This document shows positions 60,275 through 64,000 of a stretch of 64,000 nt of DNA, in pieces; within the stretch, counting starts at the first letter, position 1, and the number at the start of each line of letters is the position of its first letter. The DNA comes from Sulfuriferula sp047300855 (GTDB lineage Bacteria; Pseudomonadota; Gammaproteobacteria; Burkholderiales; Sulfuriferulaceae), in the NCBI RefSeq assembly GCF_047300855.1, contig NZ_CP170197.1, positions 2,728,001 to 2,792,000 on the forward strand, in the 5' to 3' direction. Position numbers and translations under genes: made by a program. Under the pieces are notes generated by a model, which made no database searches, was not told the DNA's origin, and worked only from the letters and a program-made list of their open reading frames with translations.

Positions 60275-61309
60275 ATGCGCGTCAAGGCGGAGCAACTCGC
60301 CCAGCACCTGGCACGCGGCCTCCAGCCGCTTTATACGATATATGGCGACGAACCGCTGCTGGCGCTGGAGGCCGCGGACATGGTGCGTGCGAGCGCCCGT
60401 ACCGCGGGCTACAGCGAACGTGAAGTGCACACCGTGGAAGGCCGTTTCAACTGGAACGATCTGCTTTCTGCCGGCGACAATCTCTCCCTGTTCGGCAGCC
60501 TGCGCCTGGCCGATATCCGCATTCCCTCCGGCAAGCCTGGGCTGGAAGGCGGCAAGGCCCTGCAAGCCTATTGCGCCAGGCTGCCTGCAGACACCATCAC
60601 GCTCATTACGCTGCCCAAGCTCGACCGCCAGTCCACCAACGCCAAATGGTTCACTGCGCTGGATGCCAGCGGTGTCGTGGTCGGCGTGAACCCGGTGACC
60701 ATCGACCAGCTGCCGCGCTGGATCGGTACGCGGCTGGCCGCGCAAAACCTGCAAGCCGACAGCCAGACGCTGCGTTTTCTGACCGAACGCGTGGAAGGCA
60801 ACCTGCTTGCTGCCCAACAGGAAATCCGCAAGCTTGCCCTGCTATTTCCGCCCGGCAACATCACTTTCGAGAACGTGCGCGAAGCCGTGCTCGATGTGGC
60901 GCGTTATGATGTTTTCAAGCTCTCCGATGCGCTGCTGGCGGGCGATGTGCCGCGCCTGATGCGCATGCTCGACGGCCTGCGCAATGAAGGTGAAACGCCG
61001 GTGCTGATCCTGTGGACTCTCACCCGTGAACTGCGCATCCTGACCCGCATCAAGGCTGGCCAGGCCAGCGGCCAGCCCATCGCCCAGCTGATGCGCGAAG
61101 CCGGAGTATGGGAGTCGCGCCAGGCACTGGTGGACAAGGCGCTCGCCCGCGTCAGTCTGGCCACGCTCACCCAGGCGCTGCACGATGCCGCCGCGATAGA
61201 CCGCACCATCAAAGGTTTGCAAAGCGGCGATGTGTGGGATGCGCTCGGTCAACTGGCGTTGAAAATCGCGCCGCCAACCAGATCCGCGCGTCTCTCCCCT
61301 GCCCATTAG
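60275..61309 (+). CDS. holA: DNA polymerase III subunit delta
   Basis: A 344-residue clamp-loader subunit that opens the beta clamp. It has the N-terminal AAA+-like region with the start LQPLYTIYGDEPLLALEAAD, and the LITLPKLDRQS segment typical of the beta-binding domain, then a collar domain. No functional P-loop is expected in this subunit. It is 2 nt after lptE and 14 nt before the VOC gene. Confidence 0.95.
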   Translation: MRVKAEQLAQHLARGLQPLYTIYGDEPLLALEAADMVRASARTAGYSEREVHTVEGRFNWNDLLSAGDNLSLFGSLRLADIRIPSGKPGLEGGKALQAYCARLPADTITLITLPKLDRQSTNAKWFTALDASGVVVGVNPVTIDQLPRWIGTRLAAQNLQADSQTLRFLTERVEGNLLAAQQEIRKLALLFPPGNITFENVREAVLDVARYDVFKLSDALLAGDVPRLMRMLDGLRNEGETPVLILWTLTRELRILTRIKAGQASGQPIAQLMREAGVWESRQALVDKALARVSLATLTQALHDAAAIDRTIKGLQSGDVWDALGQLALKIAPPTRSARLSPAH

Positions 61310-61323
61310 TAGAGGTCAATCAC

Positions 61324-61776
61324 ATGCCTGACACGAGCCGGTTTCCCCCAGCACATGAGTTCCATCTCAGCCTGCGCGTCACCGATCTGGAACACAGCAC
61401 GAAATTTTATACCGCGTTTTTCGGCGTCGAACCGAAAGACCGTACGGCCCGATTCAGCACCTTCATCGTGCCGCATCTGCACCTGAACATGGTGCTGCTG
61501 GTGAATGACCGGGGCGAGGCACTGGACACCTACAGCCTGTATCACCTGGGGCTGGGCGTGGCCGACAAGGCTGCGGTGATTGCGGCTGCCCACAGCGCCC
61601 GGCAAGCCGGCGCCGAAATCGTCAAACCGCCGCGCACCACCTGGCGCGGCACCCCGCTGCACGAACTGTGGCTGCGCGACCCGAGTGGCTACCTGATCGA
61701 GATTTATGCGCGGCTCACCCCCGGGGAGCTGGCGCAGATGCCTGCCGATCAGGAACCTGTATTTTTGACAGAATGA
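61324..61776 (+). CDS. VOC-family metalloprotein (glyoxalase/CadI-like)
   Basis: A 150-residue vicinal-oxygen-chelate protein. Two beta-alpha-beta-beta-beta modules are visible: FHLSLRVTDLEHSTKFYTAFFG and YHLGLGVADKAAV, with candidate metal ligands His (both modules) and Glu in LIEIYA. Similar proteins include cadmium-induced CadI and ArsI; the active chemistry is undefined. ATG 61324 with GAGGT upstream is chosen; the frame is open earlier inside holA. It interrupts the usual holA-proA order. Confidence 0.82.
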   Translation: MPDTSRFPPAHEFHLSLRVTDLEHSTKFYTAFFGVEPKDRTARFSTFIVPHLHLNMVLLVNDRGEALDTYSLYHLGLGVADKAAVIAAAHSARQAGAEIVKPPRTTWRGTPLHELWLRDPSGYLIEIYARLTPGELAQMPADQEPVFLTE

Positions 61777-61883
61777 CTTGTTCTTCAGCGTGTCCGCTGC
61801 CTGACCCACCTGCAAAGTCACCCAAGCAGCATATTGCGGTTCCGGGTTAAAATCCGGGTTCGACATTTACCTCTGGATTTGAT

Positions 61884-63137
61884 ATGGACATCAAAGCCTA
61901 TATGCAGGATATGGGACGTGCTGCCCGCGCCGCTTCTCGCGCCGTAGCCCGCGCCGATACCAACACCAAAAACAAGGCGCTCACCGTCATGGCGCAAGCC
62001 ATCCAGCGCGACGCCGACAAACTGCTCGCCGCCAATGCCGAGGATATGGCCGCTGCGCGTGCCCATGGACTGGACGAGGCGTTACTCGACCGCCTCGCGC
62101 TGAATGCCAAATCAGTGGCCGGCATGGTGGAAGGTCTGTTGCAGATCGCCGCATTGCCCGACCCGGTAGGCGAAATTAGCGACCTCAAATACCGCCCTTC
62201 CGGCATCCAGGTGGGCAAGATGCGCGTGCCGCTGGGGGTGATCGGGATCATTTATGAAGCGCGTCCCAATGTGACCGCCGACGCCGCCGGGCTGTGCCTG
62301 AAATCCGGCAACGCCGCCATCCTGCGCGGCGGTTCCGAGGCGATCCGCTCCAACCAGGCGATTGCCGCCTGCGTGCGCGAAGGGCTGGCCGCCGCCGGAT
62401 TGCCGGAGACTGCAGTCCAGGTCATCGAAACCACCGATCGCGCAGCTGTGGGCGAACTCATTACCATGAGGGATTATGTAGACGTGATCGTGCCGCGCGG
62501 CGGCAAGGGGCTGATCGAGCGCCTGATGAACGATGCGCGCATTCCGGTGATCAAGCATTTGCATGGCGTGTGCCACGTCTACATAGACGACCGCGCCGAT
62601 CTGGACAAGGCGGTGCGCATTGCCGACAACGCCAAAACCAGCCGTTATGGCACCTGCAATACGACGGAAACACTGCTGGTGGCTCAAGGAGTTGCAGCCA
62701 CCGTATTGCCAAAGATCGCCGCCATCTACACCGCCAAGGGCGTGGAAATGCGCGGCTGCGAGGCATCGCGCCGGATTGTGGCGATGAATGCGGCGACGGA
62801 TGAGGACTGGGTCACCGAATACCTCGCCCCCATCATCTCCATCCGTCTGGTGGACGGCATGGACGCAGCGATTGAGCATATCAACACGTATGGTTCGCAG
62901 CATACCGATGCGATTGTCACCGAGGACTACACGCGCGCGCGCCGCTTCCTGCGCGAAGTGGATTCCAGCAGCGTGATGGTGAACGCCTCCACCCGTTTCG
63001 CCGACGGCTTCGAATATGGCCTGGGTGCTGAAATCGGCATTTCCACCGACAAAATCCACGCGCGCGGCCCGGTCGGACTGGAAGGGCTGACTTCGCAGAA
63101 ATGGGTTGTGTTGGGCGATGGCCATGTGCGCGGATAA
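61884..63137 (+). CDS. proA: Gamma-glutamyl phosphate reductase
   Basis: A 417-residue NADPH-dependent enzyme of proline synthesis that makes glutamate-5-semialdehyde. The catalytic Cys lies in TSRYGTCNTTETLLV, with the GVIGIIYEARPNVT and family C-terminal GPVGLEGLTSQKW blocks. The length is typical. proB is not near; in many betaproteobacteria it lies elsewhere. It follows the VOC gene after 107 nt that contain no clear terminator. Confidence 0.95.
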   Translation: MDIKAYMQDMGRAARAASRAVARADTNTKNKALTVMAQAIQRDADKLLAANAEDMAAARAHGLDEALLDRLALNAKSVAGMVEGLLQIAALPDPVGEISDLKYRPSGIQVGKMRVPLGVIGIIYEARPNVTADAAGLCLKSGNAAILRGGSEAIRSNQAIAACVREGLAAAGLPETAVQVIETTDRAAVGELITMRDYVDVIVPRGGKGLIERLMNDARIPVIKHLHGVCHVYIDDRADLDKAVRIADNAKTSRYGTCNTTETLLVAQGVAATVLPKIAAIYTAKGVEMRGCEASRRIVAMNAATDEDWVTEYLAPIISIRLVDGMDAAIEHINTYGSQHTDAIVTEDYTRARRFLREVDSSSVMVNASTRFADGFEYGLGAEIGISTDKIHARGPVGLEGLTSQKWVVLGDGHVRG

Positions 63138-63154
63138 AAACCCAAAGCACTTCA

Positions 63155-63228
63155 TGCCACAGAGAGCACAGAGCCCACAGAGAACAGCTGCCTACATCAC
63201 GCTCGGTGCCCTCTGTGCTCTCTGTGGC
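63155..63228. repeat. Dispersed palindromic repeat, copy 4 (best conserved)
   Basis: GCCACAGAGAGCACAGAG at the left and CCCTCTGTGCTCTCTGTGGC at the right form a long inverted repeat with a central CCCACAGAG that repeats the left unit. It fills the gap between proA and nadD. The other copies are near 6.0, 19.5 and 52.1 kb. Confidence 0.8.
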
Positions 63229-63264
63229 AAATCGCCTTTAGATGCATAGCCTCACGCACAGCCA

Positions 63265-63921
63265 TTGAAACCCATCGGCATTTTCGGCGGCACTTTCGAC
63301 CCGATCCACTTCGGCCATTTACGTCTGGCGGAGGAAATGGCCGAGGCGCTGGAACTCGCCACGGTGCATTTCATTCCGGCGGGCACGCCGCCGCATCGCA
63401 CCCGTCCGCGCACCGACGCGCATCACCGGTTGCAGATGGTGCAGCTGGCCATTGCCGGCAATCCACGTTTTGTGCTGGACAACCGCGAAGTCGGGTTACC
63501 GCGTTTGTCTTTCACGGTGGAGACGCTCGCCTCATTGCGTGACGAACTGGGCGCCACCCAGCCCTTGTGCCTGCTGCTGGGCGCCGATGCGTTCCTGGGC
63601 CTGACCACCTGGTACCGCTGGCAGGACTTGTTCGCACTGGCGCACATCGCAGTCGCGCATCGTCCCGGCTTTCCGCAAAGCACCTGGAAAGACGCCATGC
63701 CCGAGGTGCTGCGCGCCGAACTGGAAGCGCGCATGGCGCACCCGCAAGACCTGACCAGTGCTGCGGCGGGGCTGCTGGTGACGCGTCCGATCACCGCACT
63801 GGATATCTCCGCCACGCACATCCGTGACACTTTGCGTGCCGCACGCAGCCCACGTTATTTGCTGCCTAACGTGGTTCTCGACTATATTCAGGCCAACCAA
63901 CTATATTTACCGGAAAATTAA
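63265..63921 (+). CDS. nadD: Nicotinate-nucleotide adenylyltransferase
   Basis: A 218-residue NAD-synthesis enzyme that adenylates nicotinate mononucleotide. It has the nucleotidyltransferase motif GGTFDPIHFGHLRLAE and, near the C-terminus, the variant SATHIRDTL of the ISSTxIR motif. The start is a TTG at 63265 without a clear Shine-Dalgarno; no ATG in frame lies close by. It is coupled to rsfS by a TAATG junction. Confidence 0.93.
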   Translation: MKPIGIFGGTFDPIHFGHLRLAEEMAEALELATVHFIPAGTPPHRTRPRTDAHHRLQMVQLAIAGNPRFVLDNREVGLPRLSFTVETLASLRDELGATQPLCLLLGADAFLGLTTWYRWQDLFALAHIAVAHRPGFPQSTWKDAMPEVLRAELEARMAHPQDLTSAAAGLLVTRPITALDISATHIRDTLRAARSPRYLLPNVVLDYIQANQLYLPEN

Positions 63922-64000
63922 TGGATATCAACGAAATCACTGCTGCAGTCGTCGACGCACTGGAAGACATCAAAGGCCAGGATATCGTGGTTCTGGACAC
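63921..64000 (+). CDS. rsfS: Ribosomal silencing factor RsfS, partial (5' end)
   Basis: Only the first 26 codons lie in the window. They read MDINEITAAVVDALEDIKGQ and then DIVVLD, a typical RsfS/Iojap start (DIKGQDI is characteristic). RsfS binds ribosomal protein L14 and blocks subunit joining in starvation. The position after nadD supports the call. Confidence 0.85.
   Translation, partial: MDINEITAAVVDALEDIKGQDIVVLD

Noticed and set aside
1..64000. CRISPR arrays, tRNA/rRNA genes, prophage or IS elements
   Set aside because: I found no regularly spaced repeats, no tRNA-like cloverleaf, no transposase or phage gene on either strand. Short RNAs could be missed by eye.

Overview
The window is a continuous piece of a proteobacterial chromosome, most likely a betaproteobacterium of the Nitrosomonadales (Gallionellaceae/Sulfuricellaceae-like). 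The basis is the gene order kdsD-kdsC-lptC-lptA-lptB-rpoN-hpf-ptsN-hprK-rapZ and leuS-lptE-holA-proA-nadD-rsfS, high GC with tight ATGA-type gene overlaps, and a phosphoribulokinase that points to Calvin-cycle autotrophy. I saw no rRNA, tRNA, CRISPR, prophage or IS element.

Layout. (1) 0-4.3 kb: two paralogous PilZ-like proteins around a serine esterase. (2) 4.5-19.5 kb: a PrsR-like sigma-54 response regulator, then a tightly coupled MSHA-type IV pilus operon (mshM, L, N, E, G, I/J/K-like and two prepilin-like proteins), closed by a convergent PrsK-like histidine kinase. (3) 19.5-21.6 kb: a toxin-antitoxin patch on the minus strand (brnTA, hicBA, a small unknown gene and an XRE regulator). 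(4) 21.7-22.4 kb: a lone prepilin gene behind a near-consensus sigma-54 promoter. (5) 22.5-34.2 kb: CPA2 antiporter, KDO and LPS-transport genes, rpoN, PTS-Ntr regulation, rapZ, a NusG-II/Gx-transporter pair, ubiX and a LON-domain protein. (6) 34.3-42.3 kb: periplasmic DsrE and cytochrome c, gpsA, SH3 protein, secB, an SbmA/BacA-like ABC exporter, and a kinase-like/PRPP synthetase/CBS group. (7) 42.4-48.3 kb: a lipid operon with FadD-like ligase, hydrolase and an unusual ACP-adenylation-acyltransferase fusion. (8) 48.4-54 kb: MscS channel, UvrD helicase, rhodanese, a MoaD-like protein lacking the terminal Gly-Gly, and heme A synthase. (9) 54.3-55.8 kb: a solitary AT-richer gene resembling the anti-phage HEPN protein ApeA. 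(10) 56.1-64 kb: prk, then the leuS-to-rsfS block with an inserted VOC gene.

How the parts may work together. The first 22 kb reads as a c-di-GMP- and sigma-54-controlled pilus region. MshE carries an intact MshEN c-di-GMP motif and a PilZ protein lies nearby. The kinase/regulator pair brackets the assembly operon, and the isolated prepilin has a sigma-54 promoter. The regulatory links are inferred. The defence and toxin genes are the main accessory additions. A dispersed palindromic repeat (CCACAGAG/CTCTGTGG type) occupies four intergenic spaces.
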